This document shows, piece by piece, positions 46,294 to 55,215 of a stretch of DNA of 64,000 nt. Position numbers and translations under genes: made by a program. The DNA is taken from contig NZ_DASZKT010000279.1 of assembly GCF_035552695.1 (NCBI RefSeq), positions 1 through 64,000 on the forward strand, in the 5' to 3' direction. Every line of letters starts with the position of its first letter. Positions within the stretch are counted from its first letter, which is position 1. This DNA comes from Actinospica sp035552695. GTDB taxonomy: Bacteria > Actinomycetota > Actinomycetes > Streptomycetales > Catenulisporaceae. The notes beneath the pieces are model-generated. The model did no database searches. It was not told the origin of the DNA and was given only the letters and a program-made list of their open reading frames with translations.

Positions 46294-46860
46294 TCAGGCC
46301 TTCAGGGAGCTTGCCAGGGTCTGCAGCTCGGCCATCGGCGCGGAGCCGGCGATGATCTGGAGGCTCTTGCCGTCGGCGGTCCGGCGGAAGAGCAGGGTCT
46401 TGTAGGCGGCGGGCGCGGTGCCGGTGTACTCCGTCCAGCTTTCGCCGGCCACCTGGACGGAGCCGGACTTCTCGGCGTTGGAGGAGGCGGAGCTGAGGAA
46501 CTGGCCGACGGTCAGGGTGGTCTGCTCGAAGGCGGCGTACTTGCCGGACGGCGTCTGGTAGCCGAGGTGCCAGTCGGCGGCGGTGACGCCCTCCGGCTGG
46601 TAGTCGTCGGAGGTCAGCTCCCAGCCGGCGGGCAGGCCGGTGGGGCTGAGCGCGCTGAACGGGAGCGAGCCGCGGGCGGCCGTCAGCATGGCCTGGTAGT
46701 CGCCGCTCGACACCGTCGCCACCGGCGAGGCGGAGTGGGTGGCGGGCATCAGCCAGATGACCGCCAGGATCGGCAGCACGATCAGGGTCATCGAAAGGAT
46801 CATGTCCCGCACGGTCGTGCGCAACCTGGACGGGCCGTTCTTCGCCATGCCGTCCATCAT
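46294..46860 (-). CDS. DUF4245 family membrane-anchored exported protein
   Basis: A 188-aa protein starting MMDGMAKNGPSRLRTTVRD, with a single transmembrane segment (MILSMTLIVLPILAVIWLMP, about 20-38). The extracytoplasmic domain contains FSALSPTGLPAGWELTSDDY, DWHLGYQTPSGKYAAFEQT and SGSVQVAGESWTEYTG, as in actinobacterial DUF4245. The start 46860 is supported by GGGGGAG 9 nt upstream. In actinomycetes this gene commonly stands next to glpX, as here (divergent). Function unknown. Confidence 0.85.
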   Translation of the reverse strand: MMDGMAKNGPSRLRTTVRDMILSMTLIVLPILAVIWLMPATHSASPVATVSSGDYQAMLTAARGSLPFSALSPTGLPAGWELTSDDYQPEGVTAADWHLGYQTPSGKYAAFEQTTLTVGQFLSSASSNAEKSGSVQVAGESWTEYTGTAPAAYKTLLFRRTADGKSLQIIAGSAPMAELQTLASSLKA

Positions 46861-46948
46861 CGCAAGGCGCTCCCCCTGGCCGTACACCGGGTGGGCAGTA
46901 GGATCATCGAACCGGCACCCCTCGGCCGGCAACCCCACGTCCGATGAT

Positions 46949-47000
46949 GATCCGACCCTCCGATCCAAGCGGACGATCCAACCTGACGATCCGACGATCT
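46949..47000. repeat. 13-bp-spaced GATCC array in the glpX upstream region
   Basis: GATCC occurs at 46949, 46962, 46975 and 46988, exactly 13 bp apart, and a fifth partial site GATCT at 46996. The intervening bases are degenerate (for example GATCCAAGCGGAC, GATCCAACCTGAC). It lies in the 169-bp divergent region between the DUF4245 gene and glpX, about 30-80 bp before the glpX ATG. Confidence 0.6.
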
Positions 47001-47029
47001 GACCCGAGTCCCGTGCGGAAGGACTGCAG

Positions 47030-48028
47030 ATGACGAACACACAGCCCGAGGTACCCGACCGGAACCTGGCACTCGAACTGGTCCGGGTGACCGAGGCCGC
47101 GGCGCTGGCGGCGGGCCGCTGGGTGGGCCGCGGCGACAAGATCGGCGCGGACGGCGCGGCGGTGGGCGCGATGCGCAGGCTGATCAACACGGTCTCGATG
47201 AGCGGCGTCGTGGTGATCGGCGAGGGCGAGAAGGACAACGCGCCCATGCTGTTCAACGGCGAGCAGGTCGGCAACGGGGACGGCCCGGAGTGCGACGTGG
47301 CCGTGGACCCGATCGACGGCACCACGCTCAACGCCAAGGGCATGCCGAACGCCATCGCGGTGATCGCGCTGGCCGAGCGGCACGCGATGTACGACCCCTC
47401 CGCCGTGTTCTACATGGAGAAGCTGGTCGCCGGTCCCGAGGCGGCCGACTCGGTCGACATCACCGCCCCGGTCGCGCACAACATCCAGGCGGTGGCGCGG
47501 GCCAAGGGCGGCTCGGCGAGCGAGGTGACGGTCGTCATCCTGGACCGGCCGCGGCATGAGGGCCTGGTGCGCGAGGTGCGCGAGGCCGGCGCGCGGATCA
47601 AGTTCATCTCGGACGGCGACGTGGCCGGCGCCATCATGGCGACGCGCCCGGGCACCGGCGTGGACCTGCTGCTCGGCATCGGCGGCACGCCGGAGGGCAT
47701 CATCGCGGCGACGGCCATCAAGTGCCTCGGCGGCGTGATCCAGGGCCGGCTGTGGCCGAAGGACGACGCGGAGCGGACGAAGGCGATCGACGCCGGGCAC
47801 GACCTGGACCGGGTGCTGAGCACCGACGATCTGGTCACCGGCGAGAACTGCTTCGTGGCCATCACCGGCATCACGGACGGCGAACTGGTGCGCGGTGTGC
47901 ACTACCGCTCAGGAGGCGCGGTGACGACCTCTCTTGTCATGCGCTCCAAGAGCGGTACCGTGCGCCGTATCGAGTCGGAGCACCAACTGACGAAGCTGCG
48001 TACCTACAGTTCGGTCGATTTCGGGTGA
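47030..48028 (+). CDS. glpX: Class II fructose-1,6-bisphosphatase GlpX
   Basis: A 332-aa gluconeogenic phosphatase. The metal-binding motifs are IGEGEKDNAPMLF (64-69) and DVAVDPIDGTTLNAKG (DPIDGTT at 93-99). Further blocks are LDRPRHEGLVREVREAGARIKFISDGDVAGAI and GIGGTPEGIIAATAIKCLGG. It is the main FBPase of actinobacteria, which lack class I. In this window it complements pckG and fumarase in carbon flow to sugar. Start ATG 47030, preceded by GGAAGG. Confidence 0.96.
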   Translation: MTNTQPEVPDRNLALELVRVTEAAALAAGRWVGRGDKIGADGAAVGAMRRLINTVSMSGVVVIGEGEKDNAPMLFNGEQVGNGDGPECDVAVDPIDGTTLNAKGMPNAIAVIALAERHAMYDPSAVFYMEKLVAGPEAADSVDITAPVAHNIQAVARAKGGSASEVTVVILDRPRHEGLVREVREAGARIKFISDGDVAGAIMATRPGTGVDLLLGIGGTPEGIIAATAIKCLGGVIQGRLWPKDDAERTKAIDAGHDLDRVLSTDDLVTGENCFVAITGITDGELVRGVHYRSGGAVTTSLVMRSKSGTVRRIESEHQLTKLRTYSSVDFG

Positions 48029-48168
48029 GCTTGCGAACCCGAAGCTAAGGCGACAGCGGATAAACCCACCGAACTGACGCCCGTTCGGACGACCCCGCGG
48101 GCGGCCTCGTCACGGCGGTGCTCCCCTGGTGTAAGCAGAGGAGTCGAGCGCCGAGACGGAGGCCGCCC

Positions 48169-50190
48169 GTGGCTGTCGACCAGGCCCAGCAGGAGGAAAC
48201 CGGCACTCCGCCGATCGAGGAGAGCCGCCGCAAGGTCATGCTGGTGTTCGCCGGCGTGATGCTGGGCATGTTCCTGGCGGCCCTCGACCAGACGATCGTG
48301 GCGACGGCGCTGCCCACGATCGTCGGCGACCTCGGCGGGGCCAACCACCTGTCCTGGGTGGTCACCGCGTACATGCTGGCCTCGACGGCGACCACCCCGC
48401 TGTGGGGCAAGCTCGGCGACATGTTCGGGCGCAAGACCGTATTCCAGGTCTGCATCGTGATCTTCCTGATCGGCTCGGTGCTGTGCGGCCAGGCGCACAA
48501 CATGGTGCAGCTGATCTCCTTCCGCGCGCTGCAGGGCATCGGCGGCGGCGGCCTGATGGTGCTTTCGATGGCGATCATCAGCGACGTGGTGCCGCCCCGG
48601 GACCGCGGCAAGTACCAGGGCGTGATCGGCGCCGTGTTCGGCGTCGCGTCGGTGCTCGGACCGCTGCTCGGCGGATTCCTGGTGGACAACCTCTCCTGGC
48701 GCTGGGTGTTCTACGTCAACCTGCCGATCGGCGCGATCGCACTGGCCGTCATCTCCGTGGCGCTGACGAAGAAGAACCCCGACCACAAGCCGAAGATCGA
48801 CTACCTCGGCACGTTCCTGATCGCCGCCGCGTCGGTATGCCTGGTGCTGATCACCAGCCTCGGCGGCAGCACGTGGGCCTGGAGTTCCGCGCCGGTCTAC
48901 GCCTGCGGGGTCGGCGCGGCCGTGCTGATCGTCCTGTTCATCCTGGTGGAGCGGCGCGCGGCGGAACCGGTGATGCCGCTGAAGCTGTTCCGGAACCGGG
49001 TGTTCACGCAGTGCTCGGCGATCGGCTTCGTCGTCGGCCTGTGCATGTTCGGCAGCCTGTCCTACCTGCCGCTGTTCATGCAGGTGGTGAACGGCGATTC
49101 GCCCACGGTCTCCGGTCTGCGGCTGCTGCCGATGATGGGCGGTCTGCTGGTCGCCTCGATCGGCACCGGCCAGCTGATCAGCAAGTTCGGCAGGTACAAG
49201 ATCTATCCGATCGTCGGCACGGTGTGCATGGCGGTCGGCCTGTTCCTGATGTCGCGGATCGACGAACACACGCGGTCCACGACGCTCGGCTGGGACATGG
49301 TCGTGTTCGGACTCGGCATCGGGCTCACGATGCAGGTGCTGACGATCGCCACGCAGAACAACGTGGACTACGCGGACCTCGGCGTGGCCACGTCCGGCGT
49401 GACCTACTTCCGCTCGATCGGCGGCTCGTTCGGCGCGTCGATCTTCGGCACGGTCCTCAACAACGAACTCTCCAGCAAGGTGAGCACCTCGCTGCACAAC
49501 GGCGTGCTCGCCAAGGGCTTTCCGGTGCAGCAGATCCTCGGCGACCCGACCGCCGTCAACAAACTGCCGCCCGTGGAGCGCGATCCCTTCCTGCACATCT
49601 ACGCCACGTCCGTCGCGCACGTCTTCCTGATCGCCTCGCCGATCGCGCTCGTCGGCTTCCTGCTCGCGCTGTTCCTGCGCGAGGTCCCGCTGCGCACCGC
49701 GACGCGCTCGACCGACCTGGGCGAGTCCTCCGGGCTGCCGACGTTCCGCACCTCGCTGGCCGAGATCGAGCGCTTCGTCACGAAGCTGTCGAGCCGTCAG
49801 AACGTCTGGGAGCGCTACGGACGCGTCATCGAGCGCGCGGACCTGGACATCTCCGTGCCGCACGCGTACGGCCTGTTCCGGCTGCACCACGCCGGGCCGG
49901 TGACCGAGGAGCAGATCTGCGCGAGGCTCAAGGCGCCGATCGGCGAGATCCGCCCGAAGATGGAGAAGATGATCAACGCGGGCACCGTGCAACGGGACAC
50001 GAACGGCGTGCTCACGCTCACTCCGCAGGGTCAGCAGATCATCGACAAGTTGTCCACGGTACGGCTGCAACTGCTGGAGGAGCAGCTCAAGGGCTGGGAT
50101 CCGGACCAGCATCAGGACCTGATCGCGCTGCTCAAGACGCTGGCCGACAACTCGCTCGAGGCGCCGGACTACAGCCTGATGCGGGGTTAG
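48169..50190 (+). CDS. 14-TM DHA2 family MFS drug exporter fused to a C-terminal MarR-like winged-helix domain
   Basis: A 673-aa protein. Residues about 20-510 are a 14-transmembrane EmrB/QacA-type transporter: LDQTIVATALPTIVGDLGG, motif A in WGKLGDMFGRKTVFQ, motif C-like GVASVLGPLLGGFL. Residues about 519-673 are soluble and helix-rich with a wHTH/MarR pattern, GPVTEEQICARLKAPIGEIRPKMEKMINAGTVQRDTNGVLTLTPQGQQIID. The GTG start at 48169 is fixed by GGAGG 6 nt upstream. The last part carries recognition helix and wing features, suggesting substrate or DNA sensing. Confidence 0.88.
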   Translation: MAVDQAQQEETGTPPIEESRRKVMLVFAGVMLGMFLAALDQTIVATALPTIVGDLGGANHLSWVVTAYMLASTATTPLWGKLGDMFGRKTVFQVCIVIFLIGSVLCGQAHNMVQLISFRALQGIGGGGLMVLSMAIISDVVPPRDRGKYQGVIGAVFGVASVLGPLLGGFLVDNLSWRWVFYVNLPIGAIALAVISVALTKKNPDHKPKIDYLGTFLIAAASVCLVLITSLGGSTWAWSSAPVYACGVGAAVLIVLFILVERRAAEPVMPLKLFRNRVFTQCSAIGFVVGLCMFGSLSYLPLFMQVVNGDSPTVSGLRLLPMMGGLLVASIGTGQLISKFGRYKIYPIVGTVCMAVGLFLMSRIDEHTRSTTLGWDMVVFGLGIGLTMQVLTIATQNNVDYADLGVATSGVTYFRSIGGSFGASIFGTVLNNELSSKVSTSLHNGVLAKGFPVQQILGDPTAVNKLPPVERDPFLHIYATSVAHVFLIASPIALVGFLLALFLREVPLRTATRSTDLGESSGLPTFRTSLAEIERFVTKLSSRQNVWERYGRVIERADLDISVPHAYGLFRLHHAGPVTEEQICARLKAPIGEIRPKMEKMINAGTVQRDTNGVLTLTPQGQQIIDKLSTVRLQLLEEQLKGWDPDQHQDLIALLKTLADNSLEAPDYSLMRG

Positions 50191-50223
50191 CTCCGCGGTT
50201 CGGATATGGGGCCGGCTGCGCGG

Positions 50224-50640
50224 TCAGCCGTCGACCACGGCGAGGAACTTCTCGGACCACGGCGAGGGACGCAGGTCGCCGGGCGAGACCTTCACGATCG
50301 CGCGGATGCCCCGGGCGTGCAGCACCTCGGGACCGTCCTCGCCCTTCGGGTAGGACAGGCAGCGGAACGAGAACACCGCGCTCGTCCGGCCGCGCCGCTC
50401 GAGCGAGACCTCGACGACGAGGTCTCCGCGCTCCAGCGTGAACGGCTGGATGAACTCGATGTCGTACTGCTTGACCACGTTCAGGCCGTCGGACGGGTCG
50501 ACGTCGGCGAGCGAGTGGTACCAGGCGGTCATCGCGCGCTCGACGTGGATCGCGTAGCGCGCGTTGTGCATCACGCCCACCATGTCGAGCTCGTCGAACC
50601 AGATGGTCTCGCGGTGGACGTACAGCGGCTGTGCGCTCAT
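50224..50640 (-). CDS. Acyl-CoA thioesterase, hot-dog fold (4HBT family)
   Basis: A 138-aa hot-dog protein. WFDELDMVGVMHNARYAIHVERAM is the catalytic block with Asp near position 17 and the HNxxY motif of 4-hydroxybenzoyl-CoA/YbgC thioesterases. GDLVVEVSLERRGRTSAVFSF is the later beta-sheet. The ATG overlaps the stop of the DUF1707 gene by 4 bp (ATGA), so the two are translationally coupled. The acyl substrate is unknown. Confidence 0.87.
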   Translation of the reverse strand: MSAQPLYVHRETIWFDELDMVGVMHNARYAIHVERAMTAWYHSLADVDPSDGLNVVKQYDIEFIQPFTLERGDLVVEVSLERRGRTSAVFSFRCLSYPKGEDGPEVLHARGIRAIVKVSPGDLRPSPWSEKFLAVVDG

Positions 50641-51287
50641 CGGTTCTTGAACCACTTCTTCTTGGGGCGTCTGGCCTCAACGCTACCGAGCAGTGTCAAC
50701 CCGCGGACATGCACGATCGGCGAGTCGGCGGTGTACGGCTGGTCCTGGCGGAGCTCCATGTTCCGCTCGCCGAGGATCGCGGTGCCCTCGTTGACCACCA
50801 TGACGCCCTCCGGCACGATCAGTTTCACCTCGCCGAAGATCGACGTCGCCGAGATCGTCAGCTCACGCTGTTCGAGTACGGCCTCGGTCAGGTCCAGTTC
50901 GATCGAACCGAAGATCGCCTTCGCGTCCAGGCCGCTGCGCACCAGCCAGCGTCCGCGGCGCTTCTGCTCGCCGAACACGGCCATCACGGAGTCGGTGACG
51001 GGCATGTTCGCGAGTGACGCCGGGTCGGATCGAGCCGCGGGCGCGCCGCCCGCGGTCGGCGGGGTGAAGCTCACCGGCAGGTCGGCGACCAGCGGGCGCA
51101 GCTCGCCGAGGGTCTTGGCCTGGTACACGCTCTCCAGCCGCTCCGAGTGCTCCTCCGCGTCCAGGCGGCCCTCCGAGAGGGCCTGGCCGAGCAGCGCGGC
51201 AACGTGGTCGCGGTCGGCGTCGGAGGCGCGCAGCGCGAGCCTCCGGTCGTCCTGCGGGGCGGGATCCATGGAGAAGGGCGGGGTCAC
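50637..51287 (-). CDS. DUF1707 domain protein with LiaF-like C-terminal domain
   Basis: A 216-aa protein. The DUF1707 signature lies near the N-terminus, ALRASDADRDHVAALLGQALSEGRLDAEEHSERLESVYQAKTLGEL. A linker follows, and a C-terminal beta-solenoid-like LiaF region, with ISATSIFGEVKLIVPEGV and VHVRGLTLLGSVEAR. Such two-domain proteins are thought to sense envelope stress; their function in actinomycetes is not established. The GTG at 51287 is the longest start, ATG 51269 is also possible. The 4-bp overlap with the thioesterase gene shows co-translation. Confidence 0.82.
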   Translation of the reverse strand: MTPPFSMDPAPQDDRRLALRASDADRDHVAALLGQALSEGRLDAEEHSERLESVYQAKTLGELRPLVADLPVSFTPPTAGGAPAARSDPASLANMPVTDSVMAVFGEQKRRGRWLVRSGLDAKAIFGSIELDLTEAVLEQRELTISATSIFGEVKLIVPEGVMVVNEGTAILGERNMELRQDQPYTADSPIVHVRGLTLLGSVEARRPKKKWFKNR

Positions 51288-51320
51288 CGGTCCAACTTAG
51301 CCGATCGGCGATTTCAGGGA

Positions 51321-52028
51321 TCAGGAGAGCTTGTCCAGCGCCGCCTCGATGTTGTGCACCGCCTCGAGGATGGCCGCCTGCTCGTCGCCGACGCGGATCG
51401 CGTCGAGCAGCGTGCGATGGCCGCGTACCAGGTACGGCTCGTGGTCAGCCTGCGCGGCGGCGCTGAGCAGCAGGGCGGAGAGTTCGGCGCTCATCTCCAT
51501 GTACATCTCGGCGAGCATCGGGTTGTGCGAGGCGAGGACGACGGCCTGGTGGAAGCGCACGTCCGCCTCGACCCACGGCACGCCCCAGGACTCGTCCCAG
51601 CGGCCGAGGTCCGCCGCGGCCTTCGCGTGCACGTCGCGCTCGTCCAGCGCGGCTGCCATCGCGACCAGATCCTCATCGGTGCGCCGCTGCGCCGCCAGCC
51701 GCGCGCCCTCGACCTCCAGCGCCCGCCGCACCTCCTGCACGTGCCGCTCGGTGACGTTCAGCATCTGACGACGCAGCGCCCCGGCGAGTTCGCTGCGGGA
51801 CTTCACGTACGTGCCGTCGCCCTGCCGGACCTCGAGCAGCCCGATGTGAGCCAGAGCCTTGATGGCCTCGCGGACGGTGCCGCGGCCGACCTGCAGGCGC
51901 TCGACGAGCTCCGACTCCGGCGGGATGCGCTCGCCGACCGGCCATGTGCCCGACGCGATCTGCTCGCGCAGCTGCGCGATGACCTCATCGCACAGCGACC
52001 CGCGACGAATCCCCGCCAGCTCGCTCAT
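51321..52028 (-). CDS. FadR-subfamily GntR transcriptional regulator
   Basis: A 235-aa regulator. The N-terminal wHTH (about 10-75) reads SLCDEVIAQLREQIASGTWPVGERIPPESEL and VGRGTVREAIKALAHIGLLEVRQGDGTYV. The C-terminal FCD ligand domain (about 90-225) has RRALEVEGARLAAQ, DVRFHQAVVLASHNPML and VRGHRTLLDAIRVGDEQAA, with Asp and His residues positioned for a metal and carboxylate. ATG 52028 is selected. The gene follows the CynX/NimT-type transporter by 69 bp and probably controls it, see the operator candidate at 53389-53412. Confidence 0.9.
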   Translation of the reverse strand: MSELAGIRRGSLCDEVIAQLREQIASGTWPVGERIPPESELVERLQVGRGTVREAIKALAHIGLLEVRQGDGTYVKSRSELAGALRRQMLNVTERHVQEVRRALEVEGARLAAQRRTDEDLVAMAAALDERDVHAKAAADLGRWDESWGVPWVEADVRFHQAVVLASHNPMLAEMYMEMSAELSALLLSAAAQADHEPYLVRGHRTLLDAIRVGDEQAAILEAVHNIEAALDKLS

Positions 52029-52097
52029 CGAACTCACCTGCTTCCCTTTGCCCTGCGTGACCGGAACTGTCTCATGAATACCACCGCTAAGACACGG

Positions 52098-53375
52098 TCA
52101 TCGCGCGCCTGTCAATACAGTGCCTCGACGGGGCGAGGCCACGTAGAGCCCCACCAGCCCCTGCAGCGCGGTGGACACCACCACGATCAGCAGCGGCACG
52201 GTCCAGGAGCCGGTCGCGTCGTGCAGCAGGCCGAAGCCGAGCGGCGCGGCCGAGGCGATCAGGTAGCCGATGGACTGCGCGAACGTGGACAGCGCCGCGG
52301 TGCCCTGAGCGGTGCCGCCGCGCACCGGGAAGAGCGCGAGCACCAGCGGGAAGATGGCCATGCCGAAGGAGAAGATGAACGCCCAGAGCCAGACCAGCGA
52401 GACCGGAGCGACGATCAGGCCGGTGAAGCCGATCAGGGACGCCAGCGTCAGCCCGATCAGCAGCGGCCGCCGGTCCCGCATCCGCGCACCGAAGTGCGGC
52501 ACCGCGTAGTTGAGCGGGATGCCGATGAAGAAGATCGTGGACAGCACGACGCCCGCCTTGCCCGCGGACATCCCGGAGTCGGACAGGATCGTCGGCAGCC
52601 AGCCCATGATGACGTAGGCACCCATCGACTGCAGGCCGAAGAGCGCGGCCATCGCCCAGGCCAGCCGGCTGTGCGCCAGCTGACGCAGCGGCAGATGCGC
52701 GGCGGGCTCGACCGCGGCGGCGTTGGTCGGGTGCGCGGCACGCTGCGGCCGCGCGGCGATCCAGGCGGCGAGGCCGATCACGGCCGGGATCACCCAGACC
52801 GCCAGCCCGGCGTCCACGTTGTTCAGGTGGTCGGCGACCGGCACCGAGGCGAGCGCGGCGAACGCGGCGCCGCCCGAGAGCACCATGGCGTACAGGCCGG
52901 TGACCGAGCCGACCCGGTCCGGGAAGTACTGCCGCACGACGACCGGCAGCAGCACGTTCGCCAGCGCGATGCCGAGGCCGGCGAGGATGGAGCCGAAGAC
53001 GAGCGCGGGCGTGTCGTGCAGGCTGTGCACGACCTGTCCGGCCACCAGCGCGCCGACCGCCCAGGTGATCACGGTCCCCGCGGTGAAGCGGCGGGCCAGC
53101 CAGGCGCCGGAGATGCCGCCGACCGCGAAGGCCAGCGGCCACACGGCGGTCAGGAAGGACTCGACGCCCGAGCCGAGCCGCAGCGAGCCGTCCAGGCGGT
53201 GCAGCAGCGCGCCGGTCGCGGAGACGGAAAGCCGCAGGTTGACGGCGATGAGCACGACGCCGAGCAGGATCAGCGCGGTCCCCTTGGCGCGGTGCTCGGC
53301 CGGGGCGGCGGCCTCGCGCTCGACATACACGGGGATGGGTCCGGTGTCGTGCGGAGTCTGCAATATCGCCGTCAT
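52098..53375 (-). CDS. CynX/NimT-family MFS transporter
   Basis: A 425-aa, 12-transmembrane MFS permease. The N-terminal soluble part is about 30 residues, then TM1 (ALILLGVVLIAVNLRLSV). Conserved CynX/NimT-like blocks are LRLSVSATGALLHRL, FAVGGISGAWLARRFTAG, GIALANVLLPVVVRQYFPDRVG and FGLQSMGAYVIMGWLPTIL. This group carries cyanate, 2-nitroimidazole or small organic anions. ATG 53375 is preferred. Upstream ATG 53411 and GTG are possible but would run through the candidate operator. Regulated presumably by the adjacent FadR-type gene. Confidence 0.87.
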   Translation of the reverse strand: MTAILQTPHDTGPIPVYVEREAAAPAEHRAKGTALILLGVVLIAVNLRLSVSATGALLHRLDGSLRLGSGVESFLTAVWPLAFAVGGISGAWLARRFTAGTVITWAVGALVAGQVVHSLHDTPALVFGSILAGLGIALANVLLPVVVRQYFPDRVGSVTGLYAMVLSGGAAFAALASVPVADHLNNVDAGLAVWVIPAVIGLAAWIAARPQRAAHPTNAAAVEPAAHLPLRQLAHSRLAWAMAALFGLQSMGAYVIMGWLPTILSDSGMSAGKAGVVLSTIFFIGIPLNYAVPHFGARMRDRRPLLIGLTLASLIGFTGLIVAPVSLVWLWAFIFSFGMAIFPLVLALFPVRGGTAQGTAALSTFAQSIGYLIASAAPLGFGLLHDATGSWTVPLLIVVVSTALQGLVGLYVASPRRGTVLTGAR

Positions 53376-53388
53376 GGCCTCGATGATA

Positions 53389-53412
53389 ATACGTATGACG
53401 TCTGCTGTCATA
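53389..53412. promoter_or_regulatory. Candidate operator of the MFS/GntR pair
   Basis: Two overlapping symmetric elements just upstream of the transporter start: ATACGTAT (53389-53396) and TATGAC-N7-GTCATA (53394-53399 with 53407-53412). AT-rich palindromes of this size suit FadR-type GntR dimers, whose gene lies downstream of the transporter. Binding is inferred from position and symmetry. Confidence 0.5.
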
Positions 53413-53541
53413 TGGCCTCCGCCGACGGCGCGCAGCGTGGTCAAGGCCACGCCGGGAACGGCCGGTTCGCCCCGGTGCGCGGGCATAGGCTTTGACCGAG
53501 GACGCTGAGGTCTGTCAAGGGTCTATGGAGGCGTAGTAGAA

Positions 53542-55191
53542 ATGCCCGAGTTCGCTTATTCCGACCTGCTGCCGACCGGCCAGGACGAGACCGAGTACCG
53601 CCTGCTGACCAGCGAGGGCGTCTCCACGGTCGAGGCGGCCGGCCGCACCTTCCTGCAGGTCGAGCCGGAGGCGCTGCGCCTGCTGACGGCCGAGGCGATG
53701 CACGACATCGCGCACTTCCTGCGCACCGACCACCTCAGGCAGCTGGCCTCGATCATGAACGATCCGGAGGCCTCCCCCAACGACCGCTTCGTCGCGCTGG
53801 ACCTGCTGAAGAACGCGAACATCGCCGCGGCCGGGGTGCTGCCGATGTGCCAGGACACCGGGACCGCGATCGTGATGGGCAAGCGCGGCCAGAACGTGCT
53901 GACCGACGGGCACGACGAGGCGCACATCGCCCACGGCGTGTACGACGCGTACACCAAGCTGAACCTGCGCTACTCGCAGATGGCGCCGCTGAACATGTGG
54001 GAGGAGAAGAACACCGGCTCCAACCTCCCGGCGCAGATCGAGCTCTACGCCGCCCCGGGCGACGCGTACAAGTTCCTGTTCATGGCCAAGGGCGGCGGTT
54101 CGGCGAACAAGTCCTACCTGTATCAGGAGACGAAGGCCATCCTGAACCCGAAGGCGATGCTCGCCTTCCTCGAGCAGAAGATCCGCTCGCTCGGCACGGC
54201 CGCCTGCCCGCCGTACCACCTGGCCATCGTGATCGGCGGCACCTCGGCCGAGTTCGCGCTGAAGACCGCGAAGTACGCCTCGGCGCACTACCTCGACGCG
54301 CTGCCCACCGAGGGCTCGATGCTGGCGCACGGCTTCCGCGACCGGGAGTTCGAGCAGGAGGTCTTCGAGCTCACCCGGCGCCTCGGCATCGGCGCGCAGT
54401 TCGGCGGCAAGTACTTCTGCCACGACGTGCGGGTGATCCGGCTGCCACGGCACGGCGCTTCGCTCCCGGTGGCCATCGCGGTCTCCTGCTCCGCCGACCG
54501 TCAGGCCCTCGCGAAGATCACCCCCGAGGGCGTGTTCCTCGAGCAGCTCGAGCGGGACCCGGCGCGCTTCCTGCCGGAGACCACGGACGAGCACCTCGAC
54601 GACAACGTCGTGCGGATCGACCTGAACCGCCCGATGGCCGAGATCCGCGACGAGCTGTCGAAGTACCCGGTCAAGACGCGCCTGTCGCTGACCGGCACGC
54701 TGGTCGTGGCCCGGGACATCGCGCACGCGAAGCTCAAGGAACTGCTGGACTCGGGCAAGCCGCTGCCGGACTACGTCAAGGACCACCCGGTCTACTACGC
54801 GGGACCGGCGAAGACCCCGGAGGGCTACGCCTCCGGCTCCTTCGGCCCGACCACCGCGGGCCGGATGGACTCGTACGTCGACCAGTTCCAGGCGGCCGGC
54901 GGCTCCTTCGTCATGCTGGCCAAGGGGAACCGCTCCAAGCAGGTCGCCGACGCGTGCAAGGCGCACGGCGGCTTCTACCTCGGCTCGATCGGCGGCCCGG
55001 CGGCCCGGCTGGCGCAGGACTGCATCAAGAAGGTCGAAGTGCTCGACTACCCGGAACTCGGCATGGAGGCCGTGTGGCGGATCGAGGTCGAGGACTTCCC
55101 GGCCTTCATCGTGGTCGACGACAAGGGCAACGACTTCTTCACCGACCCCGGCGATGACAAGCCCCTGCTGAACATCGGCAAGCGTTCGTAA
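53542..55191 (+). CDS. Class I fumarate hydratase
   Basis: A 549-aa iron-sulphur fumarase of the class I (FumA/B) type, TCA cycle. The cluster-binding cysteines are Cys103 (LPMCQDTG), Cys222 (TAACPPYHL) and Cys316 (AVSCSADR). Their spacing of 119 and 94 residues is the same as C133, C252 and C346 in Leishmania fumarase. GGGSANKSYLYQ and FGPTTAGRMDSYVDQFQAAGGS are class I blocks. ATG 53542 is the start. A hairpin terminator follows. Oxygen-sensitive class I fumarases are common in actinomycetes. Confidence 0.95.
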   Translation: MPEFAYSDLLPTGQDETEYRLLTSEGVSTVEAAGRTFLQVEPEALRLLTAEAMHDIAHFLRTDHLRQLASIMNDPEASPNDRFVALDLLKNANIAAAGVLPMCQDTGTAIVMGKRGQNVLTDGHDEAHIAHGVYDAYTKLNLRYSQMAPLNMWEEKNTGSNLPAQIELYAAPGDAYKFLFMAKGGGSANKSYLYQETKAILNPKAMLAFLEQKIRSLGTAACPPYHLAIVIGGTSAEFALKTAKYASAHYLDALPTEGSMLAHGFRDREFEQEVFELTRRLGIGAQFGGKYFCHDVRVIRLPRHGASLPVAIAVSCSADRQALAKITPEGVFLEQLERDPARFLPETTDEHLDDNVVRIDLNRPMAEIRDELSKYPVKTRLSLTGTLVVARDIAHAKLKELLDSGKPLPDYVKDHPVYYAGPAKTPEGYASGSFGPTTAGRMDSYVDQFQAAGGSFVMLAKGNRSKQVADACKAHGGFYLGSIGGPAARLAQDCIKKVEVLDYPELGMEAVWRIEVEDFPAFIVVDDKGNDFFTDPGDDKPLLNIGKRS

Positions 55192-55215
55192 ACTCCGGTT
55201 AAAGCCGTGACCCCT

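Noticed and set aside
46949..47000. CRISPR-like interpretation of the 13-bp array
   Set aside because: Units are 13 bp with degenerate content and no unique spacers.
48004..50112. 702-codon frame antisense to the MFS exporter
   Set aside because: Low-complexity His/Arg/Asp/Gln composition and no domain. The sense frame has full MFS motifs.
51147..53495. 782-codon plus-strand frame opposite the GntR and MFS genes
   Set aside because: Antisense shadow: biased Arg/Asp/Gln-rich composition, no recognisable motif.
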